Shown: positions 1 through 7,084 of the stretch, one piece after another
Position numbering within the stretch: position 1 is the first letter of the stretch
How the letters are laid out: the number at the start of each line of letters is the position of its first letter
Assembly (NCBI GenBank): GCA_003167155.1
Contig: PMTY01000124.1
Location: 28,472-66,986 of the forward strand
DNA: 38,515 nucleotides
From: Candidatus Cybelea tumulisoli
GTDB lineage: Bacteria > Vulcanimicrobiota > Vulcanimicrobiia > Vulcanimicrobiales > Vulcanimicrobiaceae
Direction of reading: 5' to 3'
The notes under the pieces: generated by a model
Told to the model about the DNA's origin: nothing
Seen by the model: only the letters and a program-made list of their open reading frames with translations
Databases searched by the model: none
Translations under genes and position numbers: made by a program

Positions 1-16
1 GTTTGGGGCTGGTTCC

Positions 17-64
17 CTATAATCAGTGGCCGTGGATTATAGTTTGACGGCCTCAAACTATAAT
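17..64. promoter_or_regulatory. Nested palindromes with TATAAT words
   Basis: Two overlapping inverted repeats are visible. CTATAATC (17-24) pairs with GATTATAG (35-42) across 10 bases. ATTATAGTTTGA (36-47) pairs perfectly with TCAAACTATAAT (53-64) across 5 bases. TATAAT therefore occurs twice on the plus strand (18-23, 59-64) and once on the minus strand. There is no T-tract, so an operator or promoter is more likely than a terminator. The site lies beyond the 3' end of the leftward receptor gene and may serve a gene outside the window. No well-spaced -35 box is visible. The binding protein is unknown. Confidence 0.5.
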
Positions 65-123
65 GATCAACCACGCGTCCTGGCAGAACTCACGGTCCGC
101 GGCTAATCAAAGAGTTGGCAGCG

Positions 124-1980
124 TCACTGACCGCCGAAGCGTAGGCCTACGTCGAGAAAGGTTCGTCGCAGGCGGTCCTCAACGCCGGAATACCAGCGAA
201 GCCCACTTCCAATGGGTCCCGAGAGATCGCCATCCACGTGATAGAACGGCGCGCCGTCGAGCAAATCTCGCCGGTAAATTGCATCGAGCCTGATCCCGCG
301 GTTGGCATCATAGGTTAGCCAAAACGCGTTGACGGTGGGCGCCATGTTCCCATCGTAAGCCGTCGTCTCTCCATAGGCCGGGACCGTGTCGGTCACGTGC
401 ATCGTCCAGGCGCGAAGCGCGATCGCCGGCGCGACCTGCCAGATCGCGGAAAGGCCCAAAGAGGTGATGGTGCCGGACGATGCGCCGGCCACGCGCTGCG
501 TCGCCTGCTCGAGCGAGACTCGCAAGCGCGCCTGGTCGGTATACGTAAGCGCCTCGGCGAGAAGGGCGTTGCGCTCGTACTCCACCGCGTTTACATTTTC
601 GGAGTACGCGTATTCGTCGACAAAGGTCGGGAGCGTAAAAGAACCGCTGTCCTGGAGATCGACGCTCCATCTTTGATTTGGAAAGAGCTGCGCCTGAATC
701 GAAGGGAGCGCTAGCACGGCCTTTGCAGGCTGCGAAACTCCGCTCGCGCCGCCGGCGTAATCGATCCAGAAGGTTCCGACGCCCGCGGTGACGTCGTAAG
801 CTTGGCCGCTGGCATTCACTCCGGCGTCGGCTCGCGTCTGCGTCAGGTTCGCGCCGACGGTCAGGGGGTAGTACTCCTCTGGCTGGTACTGCTGGTAGTA
901 GAGCCCGCTCGAGGAGCGAATGCCGAGGTCCGCAAACGCCGATACCGCCCCGCTAGAGCGAACGCCGAGGTTCAGGCCTGAGTCCGACCAGGCCGCGATC
1001 GAGGCATCTTCGCCGGTGCCGAGCGCGTAGTTGCCGCGATCGAGAACGGCCGAAACGTACAAGTTCGCGAGTTGCGGATCGGCGAACGTCGCGTCGGCAA
1101 AGGAAAAGCTGCCGGCATACTGCGACCTCCCCAGTGCAAACGTACGCCCTTGCTCGCTGCCGGCTGCAAAGGCGAGCGATTGGCCGGCGCCCGGAGAGAA
1201 GCTCGCCGAAAGATCTGCGCGTTGGCGCGACTCCTCATCGTTGGAAAACGATCCAAGAACGGCCGCGAGATTATCCGTGCCGATCTGCGCGCGCGCGATT
1301 GCATCGCTTCCAAGCGTCCCTACCTGCCAGTTCGAATCGCTTCCAAAGGGATTTGCATTCACGATGCCGCCGCCGGCCTGATCGCCGTAGAGATAGGCGT
1401 TGCTCGCGTCGCTCATGGCTGTCGTTCGTTCGTACTGCGCCGGCACGAGCTCGTAAGGCGAGGTCCCGTCGACGATATCGTAGTTGGCGGCCCCGTCGTC
1501 GACCAGCAGCGAGCCGGTCGGCGACAGCCCACGATCGCTCAACCGGGAGCCTGGGTACGCGTCGACACTCTGCTGGAGCAGGGTAAAGGGGCGGAGCGCT
1601 AATGCCGATTCGACGTGCGCGTACGGCAGGCTCTCGAGATCCGCCGAGGAGGGCGAATCCGCGGCCAGCGCTTCGTAACGCTCGACGATCACGACGACCG
1701 GCTCTCCCGGACGTACGGAGGCGACCGCCGGACCGCAGTAGCGGCAGGTGACCAGGACCGAATCGACCCCCGAGGCAGCCAGCGCGAAGGTACCTGACGC
1801 ATCCGTCGTCGTGCGAAGAGGCGCTTGGTTCCCCCGGTGCCCGAGGACCGCGGCTCCGGCTACGGCAACCCCGCGCTGATCCCTCACGGCGCCGACGACC
1901 AGCGGCGTCTGAGCTCGCGCCGGCGCCGCGACGAACGTAGTCAAGAGCAGCGCCGTCGCGCACATCAGCCGGCGATTCAC
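124..1980 (-). CDS. TonB-dependent receptor-like outer-membrane protein
   Basis: This 618-residue protein looks like an outer-membrane beta-barrel of the carboxypeptidase-regulatory/TonB-receptor-like type. The GTG at 1980 is chosen because it gives a good signal peptide (MNRRLMCATALLL... ending APARAQ); an ATG at 1965 is an alternative. Residues of about 25-100 resemble a carboxypeptidase regulatory-like beta-sandwich (VVGAVRDQRGVAVAGAAV) with a CRYC pair. A plug-like stretch follows (GSLLVDDGAANYDIVDGTSP), then alternating aromatic and polar strands to the terminal FLDVGLRFGGQ. It is short for a full 22-strand receptor and no TonB box is obvious, so the substrate is unknown and it may be a non-transporting relative. 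The reading frame stays open to 2316, but that extension has no signal-peptide logic and runs antisense to the next genes. Confidence 0.7.
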   Translation of the reverse strand: MNRRLMCATALLLTTFVAAPARAQTPLVVGAVRDQRGVAVAGAAVLGHRGNQAPLRTTTDASGTFALAASGVDSVLVTCRYCGPAVASVRPGEPVVVIVERYEALAADSPSSADLESLPYAHVESALALRPFTLLQQSVDAYPGSRLSDRGLSPTGSLLVDDGAANYDIVDGTSPYELVPAQYERTTAMSDASNAYLYGDQAGGGIVNANPFGSDSNWQVGTLGSDAIARAQIGTDNLAAVLGSFSNDEESRQRADLSASFSPGAGQSLAFAAGSEQGRTFALGRSQYAGSFSFADATFADPQLANLYVSAVLDRGNYALGTGEDASIAAWSDSGLNLGVRSSGAVSAFADLGIRSSSGLYYQQYQPEEYYPLTVGANLTQTRADAGVNASGQAYDVTAGVGTFWIDYAGGASGVSQPAKAVLALPSIQAQLFPNQRWSVDLQDSGSFTLPTFVDEYAYSENVNAVEYERNALLAEALTYTDQARLRVSLEQATQRVAGASSGTITSLGLSAIWQVAPAIALRAWTMHVTDTVPAYGETTAYDGNMAPTVNAFWLTYDANRGIRLDAIYRRDLLDGAPFYHVDGDLSGPIGSGLRWYSGVEDRLRRTFLDVGLRFGGQ

Positions 1981-2014
1981 GGATTCTTTAGACTTTCGGC
2001 TATGATAAGAGTAA

Positions 2015-2272
2015 GTGTCAAGAACCCTCGTCCGCCCAGTCCTCGTCGCAGCGCTGCTCGCCCTTCTAATGATTTGCGGGCGCTTCACCGTGGCCGGCGC
2101 CGCCTCACTAGAGGATGCGCTCACCGGGGCCCTGGCGCCTTCGGCAGCCCCCTCGCTGTTGGGGCCGATTACCTCGGCAGGGCGCGTCGGCTGGGAATGC
2201 AAGCCGGAGCGGTCGGCGGCATCCGCCGGGTGGCACGACGCTGAGTTGCCTCGCGGCCCCTTTGGTCCTTGA
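2015..2272 (+). CDS. Small putative secreted protein
   Basis: An 85-residue frame starts with GTG at 2015. Its N-terminus is a convincing export signal: a short basic start (MSRTLVRP), a hydrophobic core (VLVAALLALLMICG) and small residues before AGAA. The rest is rich in Ala, Pro and Gly, with one tryptophan-cysteine patch (VGWECKPE) and no recognised domain. It stops at 2272, three bases before the ATG of the TPR gene, so co-transcription is plausible. It is divergent from the receptor-like gene, with 34 bases between the two GTG codons. The frame is short and lies opposite an open antisense frame, so it could be spurious; the signal-like start and tight spacing are the only support. Confidence 0.38.
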   Translation: MSRTLVRPVLVAALLALLMICGRFTVAGAASLEDALTGALAPSAAPSLLGPITSAGRVGWECKPERSAASAGWHDAELPRGPFGP

Positions 2273-2275
2273 CCG

Positions 2276-3088
2276 ATGCGTCTGCCGCTGGCCGTCGCCA
2301 TCATCTGGGGACTCATGGCGGCTGGCGCAGCGGCACAGAGCTATTCGCCGCAACGGCCGCTTCCGAGAACGACCTCCATGCCTGCGCTGCGCGCTTTGGC
2401 CGCGCAACGCGAGGTCGAGGAGCGCTTTAAGCTTGGAATCGATGCCGAAGCGCGCGGCGACTGGACCACCGCCGTTGCCGAATTCAAACGCATCGTCGTC
2501 CTAAATCCCCCCGAACCAAAAGGTTCGACCGCGCGCTACGATCTTGCCATCGCCTACGCGAATCTTGGCCGATATGACGACGCCGCCGGGGAGCTGCGCG
2601 CCGCCATCGCGCTCGATCCCGCCTTCTTAGCGGCGATGGCGAATCTCGTCTCCGTCGATCTTTCTCGGGGCGATCTTGCTGAAGCGCGCCAGATCGCCGA
2701 TCGCTACATAATGTTGGATCCGGACTCGGCGCGCGCGCTCTACTCGCGCGGCATCGTGGCGCTTCGGACCGGCGATGCCGCCACCGCTCGCGAAGATTTC
2801 GGAAAGCTGCTCCACAACAACGCGTCCTATGCCGTCGCGCATTACGATCTCGCGTTGGCCGAAGAACGTTTGGGCCACTACGAGTCCGCGGAACGCGAGT
2901 TGCGTACGGCGCTAACGCTGGCGCCGGCCTATGCGCGCGCGCGATTCGCGCTTGGCGTCGTTCTTCTGCGGGAAGGAGAGCACGGCGCGGCAAGAAACGA
3001 GTTCCAGCAAGCGACGGTCGACGCCGCGGGCGACCCCGCCCTGCAAAATATTGCTGCGGCGGCTCGCGATTCGATCCCGGCTCCGTAG
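2276..3088 (+). CDS. Exported TPR-repeat protein
   Basis: A 270-residue protein with an N-terminal signal (MRLPLAVAIIWGLMAAGAAAQ) followed by about six tetratricopeptide repeats from residue ~55 to the end. Typical TPR cores are visible: YDLAIAYANLGRYDDAAGEL, YSRGIVALRTGDAATAREDF and YDLALAEERLGHYESAEREL. Such proteins are periplasmic scaffolds for protein-protein contacts; no enzymatic motif is present. The gene follows a possible small secreted protein by three bases and ends 73 bases before the first cupredoxin gene, so it may be transcribed with that block or form a separate unit. Partners are unknown. Confidence 0.8.
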   Translation: MRLPLAVAIIWGLMAAGAAAQSYSPQRPLPRTTSMPALRALAAQREVEERFKLGIDAEARGDWTTAVAEFKRIVVLNPPEPKGSTARYDLAIAYANLGRYDDAAGELRAAIALDPAFLAAMANLVSVDLSRGDLAEARQIADRYIMLDPDSARALYSRGIVALRTGDAATAREDFGKLLHNNASYAVAHYDLALAEERLGHYESAERELRTALTLAPAYARARFALGVVLLREGEHGAARNEFQQATVDAAGDPALQNIAAAARDSIPAP

Positions 3089-3161
3089 AGCGACAGCCTT
3101 TAGACTTTCTTCATCCGGCCCCGTTAGGATAACGGCACAAAGCAAGCTTTTTGGAGGTTCC

Positions 3162-3743
3162 ATGTCAAAACGAATCGCCGCTCTCTCATTGGCGGCTGTC
3201 GCCGCCGGACTCGCCGCCTGCGCCGGACGCGACGCGAACCAGGCCGGCGGAAACTCTTTCGCGCTTCCATCCTTTAGTAAAAGCGTGTCGATCACCGCAA
3301 CGCTGCCGAAGGATACCATCGGCGAAGAACTGCCGACCGAAGGCGTCGGAACGGTCGACGACACCTATTGGAAGGCAACGCTGGGCGGATTCACGCAGTC
3401 GAAGTATGCCCAAGCTCTCGGCTTTCCGCCCGGTACCAAGCTTACGCTGATGAATCTTTCGGCGGACATCACGCACACGCTCGACTACGTTAAGAAAATT
3501 AAAAAGCCGCCGGCAAACTTCCCGAACAATCCCAACCTCCCGGTCACGGCCTCAGGCGGCAAATTTGGCAAAGGCTACGCCAGCGGCCCCATTTCACCAG
3601 GCAAATCCGTAACCATCATGTTGGCGAAAGCCGGCATTTACTTGATTGGCTGCGCCTTCCATTATGGTGAAGGCATGCACACGGTGTTGGTCATCAATAA
3701 GAACGCAACGCCGGGACCCGAAGGCACGCCGCCAGCGCAGTGA
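3162..3743 (+). CDS. Cupredoxin-fold lipoprotein (first of three)
   Basis: A 193-residue predicted lipoprotein. ATG 3162 is set by the GGAGG at 3153-3157 and by the lipobox LAAC (Cys20). The C-terminal half is a plastocyanin-like module: His105 in ITHTLDY, then GCAFHYGEGM with Cys164, His167 and Met172. The Cys-x2-His-x4-Met spacing equals that of plastocyanin, so all four type 1 copper ligands are present. The family carries single electrons or binds copper in the periplasm. The frame is open back to 2931, but that part lacks a signal and overlaps the TPR gene. A weak -10-like TAGGAT lies at 3125-3130. The stop overlaps the next start (GTGA), so translation is probably coupled to the cupredoxin-SCO gene. 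It could be an electron carrier or a copper-binding chaperone. Confidence 0.85.
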   Translation: MSKRIAALSLAAVAAGLAACAGRDANQAGGNSFALPSFSKSVSITATLPKDTIGEELPTEGVGTVDDTYWKATLGGFTQSKYAQALGFPPGTKLTLMNLSADITHTLDYVKKIKKPPANFPNNPNLPVTASGGKFGKGYASGPISPGKSVTIMLAKAGIYLIGCAFHYGEGMHTVLVINKNATPGPEGTPPAQ

Positions 3744-4828
3744 AGTCGGCAAAACTCGCGATCGCTCTCGCGATCGTTGCGCTCGGCGCGGCCGCGGCGT
3801 GTACGAACGGCGGAGGGCTGGGCAGCATTAATAGCGGTGGAGGCGGGACGCCTTCACCGCTCCCTTCGGGCGGAATCGGGGTCGCCATCCCGACCGGGAA
3901 GATCGGCGTTGAAAACGATCCGGTCTGGGGAACCGTCAGCGGATACACGCAAGAGCAGACATCGCAAATCATGGCGTTTCCGCCCGGTGCAACCGTGACG
4001 ATTACGAATCTGTCGTCAACGACTCCGCATACGCTCAACGTAATCGGAGTAGGCGGCACGCCGCCGCCGAACTGGCCGCAAAACCCCAGTCTTTCGTTCT
4101 CCCCAAGTGGAAACGGGGTCATGGGCGCGGACTATGCGACCGGCTCGCTCAATCCCGGCAGCAGCGTCAAAGTCAAGTTGAGCAATCCGGGCATCTATCT
4201 CCTCGGCTGCGCGTACCACTACATTGAGTTCAGCATGCGCGACGTCATCCAGGTTGTAGCCGGCGCAACGCCCGGGCCGACGGCATCTCCAGGTCCCGGC
4301 GGATACGCGCCGCCGGTGAGGAAGGCGCGACCCGCCCTAACGCAACGCGAACCGCATCTGATCGACCAGCGCGGACATCGCTTCACGCTTTCGTCGCTGC
4401 GCGGAGAACCATTGATCGTGACGTTCGTCTCGGCACACTGCACCGACGCCTGCCCTTTAATCAACGCCCAGTTCGCGCAGGCCGCGCAGCGCATCGAGCA
4501 CGATCGTCTTGCGGCGAGGCTGCTGACGATTACTTTGGATCCGGAGCACGATTCCCCGCAAACGATGCGCGAGCTGGCGCAACGATTCGATGCGGACCCA
4601 CGCCACTGGCTGGTAGCGGGCGGTTCGCGCTCGGACGTGCACGCCGTGATGCGCGCGTTCGGCGTCATCTCGATTGAAGGAAAGCCCGGTTCCAACGATC
4701 GTCACACGACCTTCATCTACGCCATCGACCCCAACGGCAATCTCGCGCAAACGCTTTTGGCCAATACCGCAACGCGGGACGACATCCTCGACGGACTTCG
4801 TACCGGACGTTGGAGAACGCACGCATGA
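3740..4828 (+). CDS. Cupredoxin-SCO1/SenC fusion protein
   Basis: A 362-residue exported two-domain protein starting with GTG at 3740, which overlaps the upstream stop. Residues 1-21 form a signal with a possible but weak lipobox (AAAC, Cys21). Residues of about 45-173 are a cupredoxin module with His97 and GCAYHYIEFSM (Cys157, His160, Met166). Here Cys-x2-His-x5-Met is one residue longer than in plastocyanin. A Pro/Gly linker (about 175-200) leads to a thioredoxin-like SCO1/SenC domain with CTDAC (Cys234, Cys238) and the distal His322 in DRHTTFIY. These are the copper ligands of SCO proteins, which deliver copper to cytochrome oxidase CuA or act as thiol-disulfide copper chaperones. The fusion suggests direct copper transfer or electron exchange between the domains. 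No oxidase genes occur in the window. Confidence 0.88.
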   Translation: MKSAKLAIALAIVALGAAAACTNGGGLGSINSGGGGTPSPLPSGGIGVAIPTGKIGVENDPVWGTVSGYTQEQTSQIMAFPPGATVTITNLSSTTPHTLNVIGVGGTPPPNWPQNPSLSFSPSGNGVMGADYATGSLNPGSSVKVKLSNPGIYLLGCAYHYIEFSMRDVIQVVAGATPGPTASPGPGGYAPPVRKARPALTQREPHLIDQRGHRFTLSSLRGEPLIVTFVSAHCTDACPLINAQFAQAAQRIEHDRLAARLLTITLDPEHDSPQTMRELAQRFDADPRHWLVAGGSRSDVHAVMRAFGVISIEGKPGSNDRHTTFIYAIDPNGNLAQTLLANTATRDDILDGLRTGRWRTHA

Positions 4829-5283
4829 CGCGACAAACCTGGACGACGCTCCCCTTGATGCTGCTCGCCGCGTGCACCGCGGGAGGCATTCCAACCTCCT
4901 CGGGCGGCGCCGGCGGAGTAACGATCGACATCAACCTGACGCTGAGTCAGCCCGTGCAGACACCGTATGGTTTAAGCGGCGGATTTACGCCGGCGATCGT
5001 TACCGTGCCCGTCGGCTCGCAGTTTCACTTCACGAACACCGATAGTTTCGCGCACACGGGGTCGTATCTCGGGAGCCAATTCACGCAGTTCCCCGCCGGC
5101 TCCCCGCTCACGCAAAAAGCGACGACGCAGTTCGGCAGTACGCTCTCGGGCGGGTTCAGCAGCGGCGCTCTGCAGGCGGGCACATCGTCGCAGACGATTA
5201 CGGCCGACCGGGCGGGAACGTATCTGTTCGGGTGCTTCTTCCATTACGGCGCGCCGATGCGGGGGGCGATCATTGCGCAGTAA
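4825..5283 (+). CDS. Cupredoxin-fold lipoprotein (third module)
   Basis: A 152-residue predicted lipoprotein. ATG 4825 overlaps the upstream TGA (ATGA), and the lipobox LAAC gives Cys17 as the lipidated residue. An alternative TTG at 4810 would add five residues. The mature part is one cupredoxin domain: a conserved PVGSQFHFTN strand, His77 in FAHTGS, and GCFFHYGAPM with Cys137, His140 and Met145, again with Cys-x2-His-x4-Met spacing. It is shorter than the first cupredoxin and ends soon after the last ligand strand (RGAIIAQ). The three modules look like diverged paralogues from local duplication. The gene overlaps the following cytochrome-porin gene by 11 bases, which argues for one transcript and a shared role in copper-based electron transfer. 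Confidence 0.83.
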   Translation: MTRQTWTTLPLMLLAACTAGGIPTSSGGAGGVTIDINLTLSQPVQTPYGLSGGFTPAIVTVPVGSQFHFTNTDSFAHTGSYLGSQFTQFPAGSPLTQKATTQFGSTLSGGFSSGALQAGTSSQTITADRAGTYLFGCFFHYGAPMRGAIIAQ

Positions 5284-6403
5284 GGCTGCCGCCGCAGGGC
5301 TTGCGGTGCTCTTCCTCGCGCTGGCCTGCGCGCCGGCCCGCGCGATTCCGATCTTCGCGCAACGCTACCACTTCAAGTGCGGCCAGTGCCACAGCGTGCT
5401 ACCCGAACTTAATGCGTTCGGGCGTTATTTTCGCTCGCACGGTTACCGGCTGCCGTTGCCCGAGCACGGAACGACGATCTTCGCGTTGCGCTACCAGTTG
5501 GAATACGACAAAGAGCCGGCAGCCGGGTCGCGGGAGTTTACACCCGGCGGCATCATTTTGGGCAGCGCGAACGTCGGACCGATCACCGCGTATCTCCACT
5601 ACGGCTTAGGAGCGGGCGGGGGGCCGGGTGGAGTATTCTTGCTCTTTGCGGCCGGCTACGATGCACACACGCAGACCCTCGTTCGCGGCGGGTTGATCGA
5701 GCTTCCGCTCGCGCAATCGCCGGGTGAACGCCTCGACGATCTGCAGCAATACGGATATTACGGCGCACACGTGGGCCTGAATAACGTGCCGCTCTCCTCG
5801 AACCGCTGGGGCCTGCAAATCGAACGGACCTTCGGGCACCTGACGGTGGACGGCGTGGCGGCGTTCGGGGCTTATCAGGGCGCGGCGTACGGCGGGAAAC
5901 CCGTACCGACGGGCGAGACGACGTGGTTTCGCACACCGGAGCTGAGCGCGTGGCTCAAAGACACGCTCGTGCAAGGGCACTACGGTGAGTTCGACATCGG
6001 AGGAACCGCCATGGGCGGAACGCTCGGCGTTTTGCCGACGGGGCGGCTACCCTTCGCCGACCTCTACGAACGCTACGGCCTGCTCGCGCACGCCACCTAC
6101 GACAATCTCGATCTTCAGGCCGAGCAATGGTACGGTGACGACCACGATTCCGACGGGCTTCTGACCAATCAGTCTTCCAGAGGAGGCTACGTGCGGTTGA
6201 AATACTATCCGATCCCGCACGCGTATTTCGGCCTCCGTTACGATGCGTATGCCAATCCCTACATCACTCGCGATTTCGTCTACTACGCGGCGGTGCAGAT
6301 CGCTCCGTGCCGCGTTCTGATGCAAGAGGTTCAGTCGCCGGGCCAGCACCCGTACCTCAGCGGCGCGTTCACGATCGCGATTCCACCGCCGTTGAAAAAC
6401 TAG
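5273..6403 (+). CDS. Cyc2-like monohaem cytochrome-porin fusion
   Basis: A 376-residue protein starting with TTG at 5273, inside the end of the upstream gene and just after a G-run. A signal peptide ends near ARA (residue 24). Next comes IPIFAQRYHFKCGQCH with one c-type haem motif CGQCH (Cys36, Cys39, His40), then LPELNAFGRYFRSHGYRLP. This order of FA(R/Q), CXXCH, P-x-L-x-x-FGR-x-F-x-x-x-GY is typical of Cyc2-type fused cytochrome-porins and of a broader uncharacterised family sharing the same N-terminus. The remaining ~310 residues alternate aromatic and polar residues with Gly-rich turns, as expected for an outer-membrane barrel. Cyc2 proteins pass electrons from extracellular Fe(II) to periplasmic carriers. 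Three cupredoxin modules upstream would be suitable partners. Iron oxidation is inference; the barrel could equally serve another redox substrate or copper. Confidence 0.72.
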   Translation: MRSKAAAAGLAVLFLALACAPARAIPIFAQRYHFKCGQCHSVLPELNAFGRYFRSHGYRLPLPEHGTTIFALRYQLEYDKEPAAGSREFTPGGIILGSANVGPITAYLHYGLGAGGGPGGVFLLFAAGYDAHTQTLVRGGLIELPLAQSPGERLDDLQQYGYYGAHVGLNNVPLSSNRWGLQIERTFGHLTVDGVAAFGAYQGAAYGGKPVPTGETTWFRTPELSAWLKDTLVQGHYGEFDIGGTAMGGTLGVLPTGRLPFADLYERYGLLAHATYDNLDLQAEQWYGDDHDSDGLLTNQSSRGGYVRLKYYPIPHAYFGLRYDAYANPYITRDFVYYAAVQIAPCRVLMQEVQSPGQHPYLSGAFTIAIPPPLKN

Positions 6404-6415
6404 GAGAGACAGACG

Positions 6416-7084
6416 ATGCGAGTGCTCGTGGTTGAAGACAATGCCGCCGTCGGCGATTCCATCGTGCGGATGCTGGAAGCGCGACGATATGCGGCCAACG
6501 TCGTCTCCGACGGTGAAACAGGCCTCGATCACTTGGTGAGCCGCAGCTACGACGTTGCGGTCGTCGACGTAGGACTGCCCGGCATCGACGGCTTCACGTT
6601 GGCGCGAAATGCTCGAGCGGCCGGAGTTCAGACGCCGATTCTGATGCTCACCGCGCGCGATGCAGTCGAGGATCGCGTGGCCGGACTCGAGTGCGGCGCC
6701 GACGACTATTTGGTTAAGCCGTTCGTTGAAGAAGAGCTCATCGCTCGCGTCGGCGCGATCCTTCGCCGCGCCGACCGCCCGCTGCTCGGAGTGCTCGAAG
6801 TCGGAGGGCTGCGCGTGGATCTCCCCGCTCGGAGCGTGACCTACGAGGGCAAACCAGTGGCATTGGGGGCGACGGAGTTTCGGCTCTTGGAGTTCCTAGC
6901 CCGCAACGCCGGCATGGCGCTCTCCCGCGCGCACATCGTCGAGCGTATCTGGGATTACGACTTCGATGGCTCGAGCAACATCGTCGACGTCTACGTCAGC
7001 CAACTACGGCGCAAGCTGGGAAAACTCGGTGCGAGTGGTATCATCGAAACGGTATGGGGAATCGGTTACCGCATAAAAGCTTGA
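6416..7084 (+). CDS. OmpR/PhoB-family response regulator
   Basis: A 222-residue DNA-binding response regulator. The receiver domain (about 1-115) has the acidic pair Glu7-Asp8, phosphoacceptor Asp51 (VVDVGLPGIDG), Thr79 and Lys101 (YLVKPF). The C-terminal winged helix (about 125-220) has the usual ATEFRLLEFLARNAG, the recognition-helix stretch NIVDVYVSQLRRKLG and the wing ETVWGIGYRIKA. ATG 6416 follows a GGAGAG ribosome site. The gene begins 12 bases after the cytochrome-porin gene and overlaps the kinase gene by four bases. It therefore probably belongs to the same transcript and controls the cupredoxin/cytochrome block, although no operator repeat was identified. It resembles the QseB/CusR type in layout; the signal is unknown. 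Confidence 0.93.
   Translation: MRVLVVEDNAAVGDSIVRMLEARRYAANVVSDGETGLDHLVSRSYDVAVVDVGLPGIDGFTLARNARAAGVQTPILMLTARDAVEDRVAGLECGADDYLVKPFVEEELIARVGAILRRADRPLLGVLEVGGLRVDLPARSVTYEGKPVALGATEFRLLEFLARNAGMALSRAHIVERIWDYDFDGSSNIVDVYVSQLRRKLGKLGASGIIETVWGIGYRIKA

Noticed and set aside
63-293. Plus-strand frame of 76 codons at the left edge
   Set aside because: It runs antisense through the receptor-like gene, has Arg-rich composition typical of a shadow frame in GC-rich DNA, and has no ribosome site.
1072-1602. Long plus-strand frame opposite the receptor-like gene
   Set aside because: Shadow frame with no domain and basic low-complexity composition.
1981-2316. N-terminal extension of the receptor-like protein to 2316
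   Set aside because: The added residues are not signal-like and run opposite the divergent genes; the GTG at 1980 gives a proper signal peptide.
1986-3109. The 12-base word CTTTAGACTTTC at 1986-1997 and 3098-3109, upstream of two genes
   Set aside because: Exact 12-base matches are expected by chance in a window of this size, and spacing to the starts differs, so a shared promoter is not supported.
7054-7083. ATG 7054 as the kinase start
   Set aside because: It would overlap the regulator gene by 31 bases without a ribosome site; the TTGA at 7081 matches the coupling seen elsewhere, though the ATG is not excluded.
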